A DNA stretch of 26,995 nt from a virus. Below, piece after piece: positions 11,792 through 19,973 of this stretch. The stretch is taken from positions 1 to 26,995 of IMG/VR virus record IMGVR_UViG_3300042520_002149. One strand, written 5' to 3'. The position numbers and the translations under genes were made by a program. Every line of letters begins with the position of its first letter. The stretch's first letter is position 1. A model generated the notes under the pieces. That model made no database searches. It worked only from the letters and a program-made list of their open reading frames with translations, and was not told where the DNA came from.

Positions 11792-14047
11792 TTAGGCAAT
11801 ACTGATTAGAATATCTTCCTCCTTCGCGGTCAGAGAGATCGAGCCGCGCGGGTTAATCTTGTTCTCGGTGTCGAAGGCGTTGAGGCGGGCGCGGACGGCG
11901 AAGGCGGCGGACGACGGCGGCGTGACATTCACGGTGCGTCCGTACATCGTCGCGGTAGCGGTCAGCACGGCGGATGGGTCGCTCTTGACCACAAGGCCGA
12001 ATGGGTGTTCGACAATCGTGTTGGAAAGGATGATGCGCTGCGAGATCACCGGCGTTGCCCAGTTGATGCTGGCAAGGTTCGGGCCGAAGCCGCTGCCGCT
12101 GTCCTGTACGATCGTACCGAAGGCGACATCGAGCGTGAACTGGGCGCGTGTATTACCGAGCAGCTGAAGCACCGGCTTGGCGCTCATGGAGAGCGTGCGC
12201 TTGGCGGTGAGCATCTCGGAGGCGATATAGACCATGAAAATGTCATGTTCGTACTCGACCGGGTAGTAGGTGTTGCCGACCTTGCGGACCTCGTAGAGCA
12301 CGCTGCCGTTGCTCGCGATGTAGCCGCCGGATTGGACCGGCCACGCGCGGCGGTTTTTGCCTGCGGGGATTTCCCATGCGGCGGAAAGCTGCTTGACTTG
12401 TCCGGCAAGCGTTTCGGCTGAGGCCAGCGGCGGGGCCACGCTCTCGACGGTAGCGTCGTTGATAGATCCTAAAAGCGACGGGCGGGTGGTGGCGTTCGAT
12501 CCGGCGGGAATTGCGACATTCACTTCCTCCACGCGCATCTGCATGGCGCTGGCGACGGTATCGTTATTGCCGGGGCCGGTGGCGAGCACAGTATCCTCCA
12601 GCGTCTCGACCCGGCTACCGAGGTCATCGAGCAGGAGTTGCAGGCCCTCGATCTGTTCGACCGTGTGAGTGTGCGCTTGGAAGGCTGAGACCGGACCGGC
12701 GGTGGTGATAGTGACCACATACTGGTTAACAGCTATTGGTGTCATGCCACCAAAACCGATGCTCAAGCTATCCTCCTCCAAAGATACTGTGGATGGTTGT
12801 ACAATCTCCCCTTCTGAGTCATTTGTTCGCACGGTCACATGCAGGTCGCGAGTGCCGAGGTTGTGGTCGATGACATAGTAGTAGTTCACACCATCGCCAA
12901 TCGGTGTCACATAGTGCTGGCTGCCGGTGATGATTTGATCCTCGGTGAACGGGATGTAGGTCTTGCCGTGCGGTGGGCGCAGCCAGTCGATGTTAGCGGC
13001 CGCCTCCAAGCCTTCCCAGTTGAGCTCGCGGATGATTTTTACCGGCACGCGGATTGGTGTGACGGTGTAGAGCGTTTCGGGATCGTTCTCATCCTGAATC
13101 GTCATCTCGACCTCCAGCACGGCGGTCGTGAGGGTGTCCACTGAGCGCAGAGCGTCGGCGAGCTCGGCGGTGTTGAGGTTAAGGACAAAGGTCGGGTCGC
13201 CCGGAGGCGCGGAGAAAACCTCGACCTCGATCAGCTCTTGAGAGATGCCGTCCATCGAGCCGCCGAAGGTGATGTGCGCGGTGTTGTTGTTCGGGTTGGT
13301 GACGGTGAATGTGCCTTCTGGGTCGGCGAGCTTGGCGATGGCTTCTTGGATTTCCTCCGCGCCATCTTCGATCGATAGCTCGCCAGATTTCTTGTAGCCA
13401 CGGCGGAGCTGATAGCTGCCACGGAAAAAAGGATTGACCTTGAGAGCTTGGATCTCCGGCCATGTGGTGGTGTTGTCTGCCCCACCCTCTTGGATCCGCG
13501 TGATGCTAGGCATCGCCGGCAGGATGTCGGTAAAGATTGAGGTCGAGGCGAGCGGAGAATTGACTAGGCGGATCTCATGGCGCGTTTTGCTGCCGACGAG
13601 GTACGAGCGCACCCGCACATGGCAGGAAGGCTCAAGATCGACCGAGACGCCGGTGATGGGCTTGCTGGCCTCGGTGGAGTTGGCTACATCGACCAGCCAT
13701 GAGCCATCCTTGGCTGTGACGGTCGCCGCTGAAGTGTATGCAGGATCAAGCGCCGTCGCCACTTGGGCAGCGGTCGCATTGTAAGGAAGGGTGGTGGCAA
13801 GCGGCGTGCCATCCACCGAAAGCCGGAAGGTGCCGCCGGTCGGGCGGGCGTCCACAAGGCCGATGCTGGCCCGCAGGGAGTTGATCGTGCGCGTGACCTC
13901 GGTCGCCGCGCCTTCGATTTGCTCGGTGAACCGAAGCCCGAGGCGGATTTCGTCGCCCTGGACAAGGTCAGGCAGCGTCAAAGTGCTACCGCCAAGGGTG
14001 CTGTTGAGCTTGCGGTTGGTGAGATCTACGAACGCGAGGGCTTGCAT
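11792..14047 (-). CDS. Large tail tip/fibre protein (751 aa)
   Basis: MQALAFVDLTNRKLNSTLGG leads into a BppU-like domain (to about 75). Next come beta modules with the pattern GGTFRLSVDGTPLATTLPYN-ATAAQVATAL (about 80-125) and a related copy near 225-300 (SIEDGAEEIQEAIAKL...FTVTNPNNNTAHITFGG), typical of repeated adhesin-like modules in phage tail proteins. Around 390-450 is a fibre motif beginning YYYVIDHNLGTRDLHVTV. HTHTVEQIEGLQLLLDDLGS (about 465-495) is a trimeric coiled-coil signature. The C-terminal 250 residues are a further beta-rich domain. The gene ends five bases before the ATG of the 598-codon neighbour. It is probably a trimeric central or side fibre; the exact position on the virion is not certain. 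Confidence 0.75.
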   Translation of the reverse strand: MQALAFVDLTNRKLNSTLGGSTLTLPDLVQGDEIRLGLRFTEQIEGAATEVTRTINSLRASIGLVDARPTGGTFRLSVDGTPLATTLPYNATAAQVATALDPAYTSAATVTAKDGSWLVDVANSTEASKPITGVSVDLEPSCHVRVRSYLVGSKTRHEIRLVNSPLASTSIFTDILPAMPSITRIQEGGADNTTTWPEIQALKVNPFFRGSYQLRRGYKKSGELSIEDGAEEIQEAIAKLADPEGTFTVTNPNNNTAHITFGGSMDGISQELIEVEVFSAPPGDPTFVLNLNTAELADALRSVDTLTTAVLEVEMTIQDENDPETLYTVTPIRVPVKIIRELNWEGLEAAANIDWLRPPHGKTYIPFTEDQIITGSQHYVTPIGDGVNYYYVIDHNLGTRDLHVTVRTNDSEGEIVQPSTVSLEEDSLSIGFGGMTPIAVNQYVVTITTAGPVSAFQAHTHTVEQIEGLQLLLDDLGSRVETLEDTVLATGPGNNDTVASAMQMRVEEVNVAIPAGSNATTRPSLLGSINDATVESVAPPLASAETLAGQVKQLSAAWEIPAGKNRRAWPVQSGGYIASNGSVLYEVRKVGNTYYPVEYEHDIFMVYIASEMLTAKRTLSMSAKPVLQLLGNTRAQFTLDVAFGTIVQDSGSGFGPNLASINWATPVISQRIILSNTIVEHPFGLVVKSDPSAVLTATATMYGRTVNVTPPSSAAFAVRARLNAFDTENKINPRGSISLTAKEEDILISIA

Positions 14048-14066
14048 CTTTCACCCACGCTCCGCG

Positions 14067-14240
14067 TCAACTTGTCTTCTTCTCCTCGGGCGGGTCGAGG
14101 TTTTCGAGGCCGAAGAAGTCGTAGGGGAAAACCGCCATCTTGTACGGAAAACTCGGGTTGAGCTTTGCGGCCTCCGTTTGCTTGGCTTCATCCTCGTCGT
14201 TGCGCTTCTTTTCGAGGTTGGCTTTTTTGTCCAGACTCAT
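14067..14240 (-). CDS. Small charged hypothetical protein (57 aa)
   Basis: MSLDKKANLEKKRNDEDEAK, then a PSFPYKMAVFPYDFFGLENL segment and an acidic/basic end (PPEEKKTS). The start at 14240 forms an ATGA junction with the upstream stop; a TTG at 14249 would add three residues. It is too small to classify and lies among tail genes. Confidence 0.6.
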   Translation of the reverse strand: MSLDKKANLEKKRNDEDEAKQTEAAKLNPSFPYKMAVFPYDFFGLENLDPPEEKKTS

Positions 14241-15301
14241 AGCGACCAAAACCTCCCTGCGAGATTGCGGCTTTTGAGGATTTGTAGTGCTGTGTTCAAC
14301 TGGGAATTAAGCGGGGCTAGAAGTGTAGCGATCAGAATGTCAGCGAGTCCACCTGCAAGCGCCGTGGTCAGGCGAATCGGTTCGATCGGCGTGGAATCAG
14401 GGATGCTCTGTGGCGAGTGGGCAAGGTTCCAGAAGTGGTTGTACTCCACATAAGGCGTCCATGTTTCGTCGAGCGGTGCCGCTGGTTCCGCTCCCTCGGG
14501 ACTCACGAAGTAAATGGTGGCGAGCTTAGTGAGGTCATATTCAGGATCCGTGATACCTTCGAGCAGTGCCATCTCGGATTCCGGCTCGGGCGGTGGTGTG
14601 AATTTAGAGCTCACTCGGATGTAGGGATTCTTTTTCATCCCGCCTGAGTGGTTGTAGGTCACATTGATAGCACCTACGGTTCCTTCCAGCGGGCTACCTG
14701 GGTCGACCTCGAACTTAGCCGACGGCCGATCCTTCCAGAGTGACACATCGCAGGCCCGCAGGCGGCGAGCGGTTTTGGTGTCTTCAATTCCATCGGTGAA
14801 GGTGATGCCGCTGTTGAGGTTGCCGCTGGTCTGCGTGTGGGCGGCGGTCACTCCGAGGTCGGTGAAAAACTGCGGCACCGACTCGTAGCTGAGGTTGAAT
14901 CCGTTAGAGCTAATCCCTGTCGGGTTTGCGCCGGTTCCGATCACGCGCGTCGGACCGATTTCCACGCTCGGCCATTCTGTGAGAAAGGCGTCGACCTCGC
15001 GCTCAGGCTTTTTAATGTCCTCGCCGGCGGCTTCCAGGCGTCTCTGCGATCGCTCGCTCAGGTGTTTCACCCGCGCTGGTATCGTCACCTCCACGCCATT
15101 CACAAAGCCCGGACGGATCTTGAAAAGCCATTGGCCTTTACCCTCACCCTCCTCGGGTTCCTGCCATGTCGGGGTAATCTTCCACGGGTGTCTCCATTTG
15201 CGCCGGTTCGGCCCTGCCTCAAAAATAATCGGCAGTCTTCGCCCGATGGTATCAACCATCGCGTTCCATGTTTCGTGGCGGATGAGCGGGATCCTTTTCA
15301 C
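14237..15301 (-). CDS. Tail-region structural protein of unknown family (354 aa)
   Basis: Starts MKRIPLIRHETWNAMVDTIG (GTG start) and contains WKITPTWQ, GFVNGVEVTIPARVKH, a DAFLTEWPSVEIGPTRVIGT segment and a long beta-rich middle, ending LNTALQILKSRNLAGRFWSL. No family is recognised. It is the third of three consecutive, coupled genes (16697 to 14237) between the tape measure and the fibres. In lambda that region encodes tail tip proteins (M, L, K, I, J), so a tail tip role is likely. The start overlaps the previous stop (GTGA). Confidence 0.65.
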   Translation of the reverse strand: MKRIPLIRHETWNAMVDTIGRRLPIIFEAGPNRRKWRHPWKITPTWQEPEEGEGKGQWLFKIRPGFVNGVEVTIPARVKHLSERSQRRLEAAGEDIKKPEREVDAFLTEWPSVEIGPTRVIGTGANPTGISSNGFNLSYESVPQFFTDLGVTAAHTQTSGNLNSGITFTDGIEDTKTARRLRACDVSLWKDRPSAKFEVDPGSPLEGTVGAINVTYNHSGGMKKNPYIRVSSKFTPPPEPESEMALLEGITDPEYDLTKLATIYFVSPEGAEPAAPLDETWTPYVEYNHFWNLAHSPQSIPDSTPIEPIRLTTALAGGLADILIATLLAPLNSQLNTALQILKSRNLAGRFWSL

Positions 15302-15939
15302 ACCGGAAAGAAGAGGTGACGGTTGCCGGTGGTTTCACCCTCGGTCGATTTGCGCGCTTGGTACAGATAGCGCATGTTGTGGTGAACGATCTGAAAAACC
15401 TCCTCCACAGCGGTGCCTGACTCGTTGAGGTAGCAAAGCGCGAGCGGGTAGTAGCCAGCGCCATCCTTGAGCCCCTCTGCAGTCTTGGTTTGAACGATGC
15501 GCAAATCCTCCTTGGGGGTTTTGATCGTGCCCACATCATTGGGCTTCACGCGCAGCGAGAGGTAGAACTTACCGCCTTCGTGATTCTTCAGATTCAGCTT
15601 CATCGCCGGAGTCGGTTTTTCGGTCTCGTATTTGCTGCCGTCGTCGTCGCGGTTGTCGATGCGCCGCCAGTTTTTGGTGGTCACATCGAGGATGTAGGGT
15701 ACCTGACCATTGACTGTCCCAGCCCGCAGCGAGGCGGTGGCATCACCCAGCCCTGCTTTGAAAGGATGGCTAAAAACCTGCCGCTGCTTGAGCACGGTCA
15801 CGATCGTTCCCTTGGGAGTTTCGCGCACCTTTACGCCTTCCCCTGGTACCACCTTGAGCGTATCGACCCACTTTGCCAATCGCTCCCATGCGGTTTGGAT
15901 CTTCTCACCTTTCTGGACTTTGATCCGCTCGGTTTTCAT
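15298..15939 (-). CDS. Tail-region protein of unknown family (213 aa)
   Basis: MKTERIKVQKGEKIQTAWER; the N-terminal 50 residues look like a helix then strands (LAKWVDTLKVVPGEGVKV, GTIVTVLKQRQV). The remainder is beta-rich, ending TGNRHLFFPV. The start at 15939 shares one base with the upstream stop (TGATG); a longer frame to 15987 would run inside that gene. Similar N-termini occur in tail-associated proteins of other phages as far as I recall, but no function is claimed. Confidence 0.65.
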   Translation of the reverse strand: MKTERIKVQKGEKIQTAWERLAKWVDTLKVVPGEGVKVRETPKGTIVTVLKQRQVFSHPFKAGLGDATASLRAGTVNGQVPYILDVTTKNWRRIDNRDDDGSKYETEKPTPAMKLNLKNHEGGKFYLSLRVKPNDVGTIKTPKEDLRIVQTKTAEGLKDGAGYYPLALCYLNESGTAVEEVFQIVHHNMRYLYQARKSTEGETTGNRHLFFPV

Positions 15940-16697
15940 CAGGTGAAATTGCCAGCGTTGCCGTCGGGGTATACTTCCTTCGGCCATTCATAGTACTCGG
16001 AGAGCTTCCACGATTCGGAAATCTGCCAGACATTGCCGCGCTTGGTGATCTGCGGTGGCATTTTCATCCAGTTGCGTTTTCCTTTGTCCAATGAGTTGAA
16101 CTGAGCCGGTGCGTCGGGCAATTCGCGGTACAGCTTGCCGATATTGTTGATCACTGATTTTGGTAGCGTTTTCTTGGTGTAGCTGACCGAGGCGATGCAA
16201 TTCATCACGATGTAGGTTTTGACGCCCTTCATCGGGTTTTTTTCGCCTGCGCCAACTTTACCTGTTCCTAGAAGGCCAGAGGATGTTTTGGATCCTGCGG
16301 GAAGTTCTTTGGGAAACACCCAATCTTCCTCGTTTTCCGGGTCGGCCCACTTGCCGCCGTATTTTTGCTTGATCTTATCGAAATTCCAATGGGCCTCGAT
16401 CGGTTCCTCAGCCATCTCGAAATCAAGACTCCAGATGGTCGACTCCTCATCGCCATAGGTTGCGCTTTCCGATTCAGTCGATCCGCCTTCGTAGGTGACG
16501 GTCACAATGTAGGACGGTTCGCTCCCGTCGTTGTTGCAGGTCCATGACCGCGAGACTTCTTGGCAGTCTTGGTAGTTATCCTTCCCGACGGTGAGCACCT
16601 CGGCCTTGTTCGCGACATAGTAGGGAATCACCCATTGGATGACGCCTTCTTTGCTCTTTGAGCCGGTGGCTCCTTCGACGATTAGTTCGGTGCTCAT
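15939..16697 (-). CDS. Tail-region protein of unknown family (252 aa)
   Basis: MSTELIVEGATGSKSKEGVI, then beta-rich stretches (VIPYYVANKAEVLTV, TVTYEGGSTESESATYGDEE), an acidic middle and a Trp/Tyr-rich C-terminus (WQISESWKLSEYYEWPKEVY). It comes directly after the tape measure with an ATGA junction, the position of the distal tail protein or minor tail protein in siphophages. A distal-tail or tip role is inferred from position only. Confidence 0.65.
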   Translation of the reverse strand: MSTELIVEGATGSKSKEGVIQWVIPYYVANKAEVLTVGKDNYQDCQEVSRSWTCNNDGSEPSYIVTVTYEGGSTESESATYGDEESTIWSLDFEMAEEPIEAHWNFDKIKQKYGGKWADPENEEDWVFPKELPAGSKTSSGLLGTGKVGAGEKNPMKGVKTYIVMNCIASVSYTKKTLPKSVINNIGKLYRELPDAPAQFNSLDKGKRNWMKMPPQITKRGNVWQISESWKLSEYYEWPKEVYPDGNAGNFT

Positions 16698-18622
16698 GCG
16701 AAAACGGGGATTTGGAGGTCAGGCTTTTGAGTTTTCGGTTGGGTGTTCTTCTCGATCGTCCGTAGCACGGATGTCTGGCGGCGGCTTTCTTCGAGGATGC
16801 CGTCGTTGGCGGCACGACCCATGAGGACATTGGTTGCCTTTGCGATGCTGCCGAGCGTGCTGACTCCGGCGCTTGGGCCTGCTTGCTTCTGTTTGTCTTC
16901 GCGGGCTTTGTCGGCTTCCTCGGCGGCCTTGCGGGCGTCGACCATCTTGGCGGCGGTATCTTTGGCTTTGTCGCCGGTCATGCCGAGCTTGTTGAGCGCG
17001 ACAATCTCTTCTTGGATGGCCTTCTGGCGTTCGAGATCGGCGAGCTTCTTGTCGTCGCCAGCGATGCGCGCGCGAACCATCTCGGCTTCGAGGCGGTAGG
17101 CTTCTTGTTGACTTTTAAGATCGATATTATTGGCTTTCTTATTTGCTTCGTGCAGTTCTTTTTTTAGCCTGATTTCAGACTCAAGCTGTTTCATTTCTTG
17201 CCACGATTTGTTATTTCGCTCATCAATAGAATTTATTTCGTTTTCGCGCTCTTTGATAATTTCCGAGCGTGCAGTTGATGCCGATTTAGAAAGCTCGCTG
17301 TGGATTTTGATCTCTTCTTTTATTGCCTCAATAGATTCGCGTGCTATACGCGCGTTGCGTTCCGCGTTCCCCAAAAGGGTTCCTTTTGAGCCAGTCTCGT
17401 TTCTTTGCTCTATTTCATCTTCTGCCTGTTTTAAGTTGGCTTTAGCGCCTGCGAGATTGACTTTTAGCTCTTTAAGTTTTTTTGCGTCGATGTTACCGGC
17501 CTCGTCATCCTCATTGATCAATATCGAACGCTGGGTTGAAGCCCTAGATCCTCTATCATTCAGGTAATCCTGTTCAACTTTTAATAAATCTACCCTTTTC
17601 TGAATATCTTCAATTTCTTTCTTATTGGCCTCGTCGTTGATTTGTTGCTGGGTTTTTTTGCCTAACGATAAATCAATTTTAGATCTGACCTCATAAATTT
17701 CATCAAGAATGCTTTTTTCTTTTTCAAGCCCATCAATCTTTACGCGTTGGATAGATGCAAAGTCTTGCCCAAGAGAATAAATCTGACGGTAGTTTTGCAG
17801 AGTCAAATCTGTAAGCTCTTTGAGTTTTTTAGCGGCAATGGTAGAGTTTAAAGCAGAGTTAGCGGCCTTGACTCCCTTTTCAAAAACTTTACCCCACTCA
17901 TCCGCTGCCTTTTTGAGTATATCGTTATCGACTGCTGCATATAGCCTTTTGATGACCGGGTACAACGAGACTGCTGCGACCGCTGCGAGCGAGATCGCGC
18001 CGGCAAGCCCCATCGACCCTCCGAAGCCAAGGATCATCTGCGGGATGTTGTTGAGTACCCCCTTGATGCCATACTGGGCGTCTTCGACCGCCTGTGAGAA
18101 TGCCAAGAAGCCCATGCTGGAGTTACCCATCGCCCCAGCAAGGCGATTGAACTTATTCCTAGCGTCCTGGGCGACAAATGCCGCGCGCTCGGTTTGCTTT
18201 AGGTATTCGGCGGTTAAAGGGATTTCTGGTAGCCCCGCTGCTCTAGGATTGGATAATAAAGCCGCTTTTTTATCGGCGGCCGCTTGTTTTACCGCTGCTG
18301 CTTTCTCTTGATTTGCGATATTTCTTTGTAAAATCTCCTGCTGACGAAGAAGTTCCAACGCTTTTTCTTTGGTGATAAGTCCGCTTTGCGACAATTTTTG
18401 AGCTTGGGCCTCGATATTGAGTGTCGTTTTAAGGGATGCGGCGAGCCCCGCATACCCAGCCGCCTGCATTTGCAGCACTCTAATGTTACCCTCAAGCCCG
18501 CTAATTGATTGAGCGGCTCTGCTCATCTCTTGATGGTAGTTCGATGCAGAGCGGCGCGCTTTATCTATACCAGAGGTAAACCCGCTGGTATCTAGGAATA
18601 AATTTGCCGTGAGAGTCGCCAT
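16694..18622 (-). CDS. Tail tape measure protein
   Basis: 642 aa. The N-terminus MATLTANLFLDTSGFTSGID, with KARRSASNYHQEM, is typical of tape measure proteins. A hydrophobic region with possible membrane segments lies at about 165-235 (SMGFLAFSQAVEDAQYGIKG..., MGLAGAISLAAVAAVSLYPV). From 240 to 600 the protein is a long charged coiled coil with repeated Glu/Lys/Arg heptads. It sits directly after the frameshifting chaperones. Known role: it sets tail length and enters the cell at infection. By rough analogy to lambda, 642 residues suggests a tail of about 100 nm. The middle of the gene (about 17100-17900) is AT-rich with a change in base use, so the coiled-coil part may have been exchanged. 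Confidence 0.85.
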   Translation of the reverse strand: MATLTANLFLDTSGFTSGIDKARRSASNYHQEMSRAAQSISGLEGNIRVLQMQAAGYAGLAASLKTTLNIEAQAQKLSQSGLITKEKALELLRQQEILQRNIANQEKAAAVKQAAADKKAALLSNPRAAGLPEIPLTAEYLKQTERAAFVAQDARNKFNRLAGAMGNSSMGFLAFSQAVEDAQYGIKGVLNNIPQMILGFGGSMGLAGAISLAAVAAVSLYPVIKRLYAAVDNDILKKAADEWGKVFEKGVKAANSALNSTIAAKKLKELTDLTLQNYRQIYSLGQDFASIQRVKIDGLEKEKSILDEIYEVRSKIDLSLGKKTQQQINDEANKKEIEDIQKRVDLLKVEQDYLNDRGSRASTQRSILINEDDEAGNIDAKKLKELKVNLAGAKANLKQAEDEIEQRNETGSKGTLLGNAERNARIARESIEAIKEEIKIHSELSKSASTARSEIIKERENEINSIDERNNKSWQEMKQLESEIRLKKELHEANKKANNIDLKSQQEAYRLEAEMVRARIAGDDKKLADLERQKAIQEEIVALNKLGMTGDKAKDTAAKMVDARKAAEEADKAREDKQKQAGPSAGVSTLGSIAKATNVLMGRAANDGILEESRRQTSVLRTIEKNTQPKTQKPDLQIPVFA

Positions 18623-18653
18623 GTTTACTAGCCCCTAGTGTCAAGAATGAGCA

Positions 18654-19316
18654 TCAAAAGCTCTTTCCAATCTTTTTTAGATAGTCGTTGGTCTTGTTGT
18701 TTATTTTTCGCGTTTGAATTTGGAGTGCAGAGTTGATCCTTGCTCTTAATCCATAAACCGAATCCGCCCATTCAACCGCGTTAGTGATGGATGCCTCAAT
18801 ACCGGCAGGGACCTCTTTGATGATGCTGGACCCTGGGGCGGAATGTCTCTTGATCCACTGTGGCACCCGCACCGCGCCGACCTTATTGGCTGCCATGGCC
18901 CAAGCTGAAGCGAGGTAACCGACCTGCTTTTTCTTTTTGACGATGTATTGAGCAATCAGGCGAGATGGGGCCTTAATCCGAACCTTTCTGCTTTTTGCGC
19001 GGATGCTCCCGGCTCTGCGATTTTCTTTCATGACCCTGCTCATTTCTGAGAATGAGGTCACCTCTGGTTTTTTGATATTCTCTCCACGAAAAACCGATCG
19101 AATATCTACCGCGATTGCAGCCTCTCCTGCTTGTTTGGCTTTGGTTCCCCTTACTGGGCCGCGATTTGGGGGGGTAAGGTAAAGCAGAGATCGAATAACA
19201 CCCCTAACCTGTTCTCTCATGTACGCTTTGCCTTCTCTTTTCGAGTAGGCAAACGCACGATCCGCCGCTTTCTGGAACTCGGCAATCCTCAAATCGAATG
19301 AATAATTGCCAGCCAT
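18654..19316 (-). CDS. Basic phage morphogenesis protein of unknown family (220 aa)
   Basis: MAGNYSFDLRIAEFQKAADR; very rich in Lys and Arg (KSRKVRIKAPSRLIAQYIVK), with an LLYLTPPNRGPVRGTKAKQA segment and a helical C-terminus (IQTRKINNKTNDYLKKIGKS). The N-terminal helix and TPP turn recall HK97 gp10-like head-tail proteins, but the position between the chaperones and the tape measure is unusual for that family. The start at 19316 lies three bases after the previous stop. Likely a tail assembly component; the function is open. Confidence 0.65.
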   Translation of the reverse strand: MAGNYSFDLRIAEFQKAADRAFAYSKREGKAYMREQVRGVIRSLLYLTPPNRGPVRGTKAKQAGEAAIAVDIRSVFRGENIKKPEVTSFSEMSRVMKENRRAGSIRAKSRKVRIKAPSRLIAQYIVKKKKQVGYLASAWAMAANKVGAVRVPQWIKRHSAPGSSIIKEVPAGIEASITNAVEWADSVYGLRARINSALQIQTRKINNKTNDYLKKIGKSF

Positions 19317-19319
19317 ACC

Positions 19320-19969
19320 TTATGAGGATTCGTCAACAAGCCCGTCGATGTAACTAAGAATGGAATCAGGCACCATTTCCTGAATCTTCTGGGAGGTCAT
19401 CGGCTCAAGTGTCCAGAGGTTTGCTGCCTGCAAGGTGCAATGGTAATACTGCATAGCTCGGGACAAAGGGATCTCCCAAAGGATATGCCTTTCCGTCCAG
19501 CCGGTTTCCTTTGCAATGGCAAATACCGCGCTCGCCAACCATCCGGGATTTAAGACTTTCCCGGCGGAATATCTCCTTCGGTGGACTTATACTTGGATTC
19601 CACGCGCACCTCATTTGCTGAGATTTGATCGCCGATTTTATTGACCTCGGCTAGTAGATCGGGGAGGTCGGCAAGGTCAACATTGAGAGAGAATTTCAAA
19701 ACTTCCGTTTCCGCGGTGCCATTGGTGACAGCACGAATTACCTCATCTTGCGGAGCAGACTGCATCCACACAAAGGTAGAGATTTGCCTTTGAATCTCGC
19801 GTTCTGTTACTTCGGCCTGAGTCGCGCCTGTAAAAAGGCTGAGATTAAGCAAGTAAGCTAACTGCAATGATCCATACGAAAAAGACCTCACATTGTATTT
19901 GGCGATCTTTTTGGTTTCTTGCTCAAGCATGCTGTGAGCTAGAGTGGTTTGGCGTTTGATTTCGTTCAT
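19320..19969 (-). CDS. Tail assembly chaperone fusion (GT-like) made by -1 frameshift
   Basis: Ribosomes translating the 139-aa chaperone that slip back one base on GGGAAAG (19562-19556) continue through V-L-N-P-G-W into the frame that ends at 19320. This gives a fusion of about 216 aa whose last part contains MASAVFAIAKETGWTERHIL and ends YIDGLVDESS. The downstream frame has no good start of its own (only a TTG at 19538 without a ribosome binding site). The organisation, position and exact heptamer equal lambda G/GT, where the fusion recruits tail tube subunits to the tape measure. Coordinates span both frames; the slip occurs at 19556. Confidence 0.8.
19550..19969 (-). CDS. Tail assembly chaperone (G-like, 139 aa)
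   Basis: MNEIKRQTTLAHSMLEQETK, helical, with a KYNVRSFSYGSLQLAYLLNL segment and an acidic C-terminal part, ending STEGDIPPGKS. This is the unshifted product, stopping at TAA two codons after the slippery site. In lambda-like phages this protein is made in excess and coats the tape measure during tail assembly. The start at 19969 is preferred to a longer frame reaching 20119, which overlaps the upstream gene. It lies five bases after that gene's stop. Confidence 0.8.
   Translation of the reverse strand: MNEIKRQTTLAHSMLEQETKKIAKYNVRSFSYGSLQLAYLLNLSLFTGATQAEVTEREIQRQISTFVWMQSAPQDEVIRAVTNGTAETEVLKFSLNVDLADLPDLLAEVNKIGDQISANEVRVESKYKSTEGDIPPGKS
19556..19562 (-). other. -1 ribosomal frameshift slippery site GGGAAAG
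   Basis: Reading G GGA AAG in the zero frame, a -1 slip gives GGG AAA, the canonical X XXY YYZ pattern and the same heptamer used in lambda G/GT. The zero-frame stop TAA follows at 19552-19550, while the -1 frame stays open to 19320. Confidence 0.85.
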
Positions 19970-19973
19970 AATT

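Noticed and set aside
18627-18637. CTAGCCCCTAG palindrome as a terminator after the chaperone genes
   Set aside because: Only a 4-bp stem and no T-run on either strand; probably chance.
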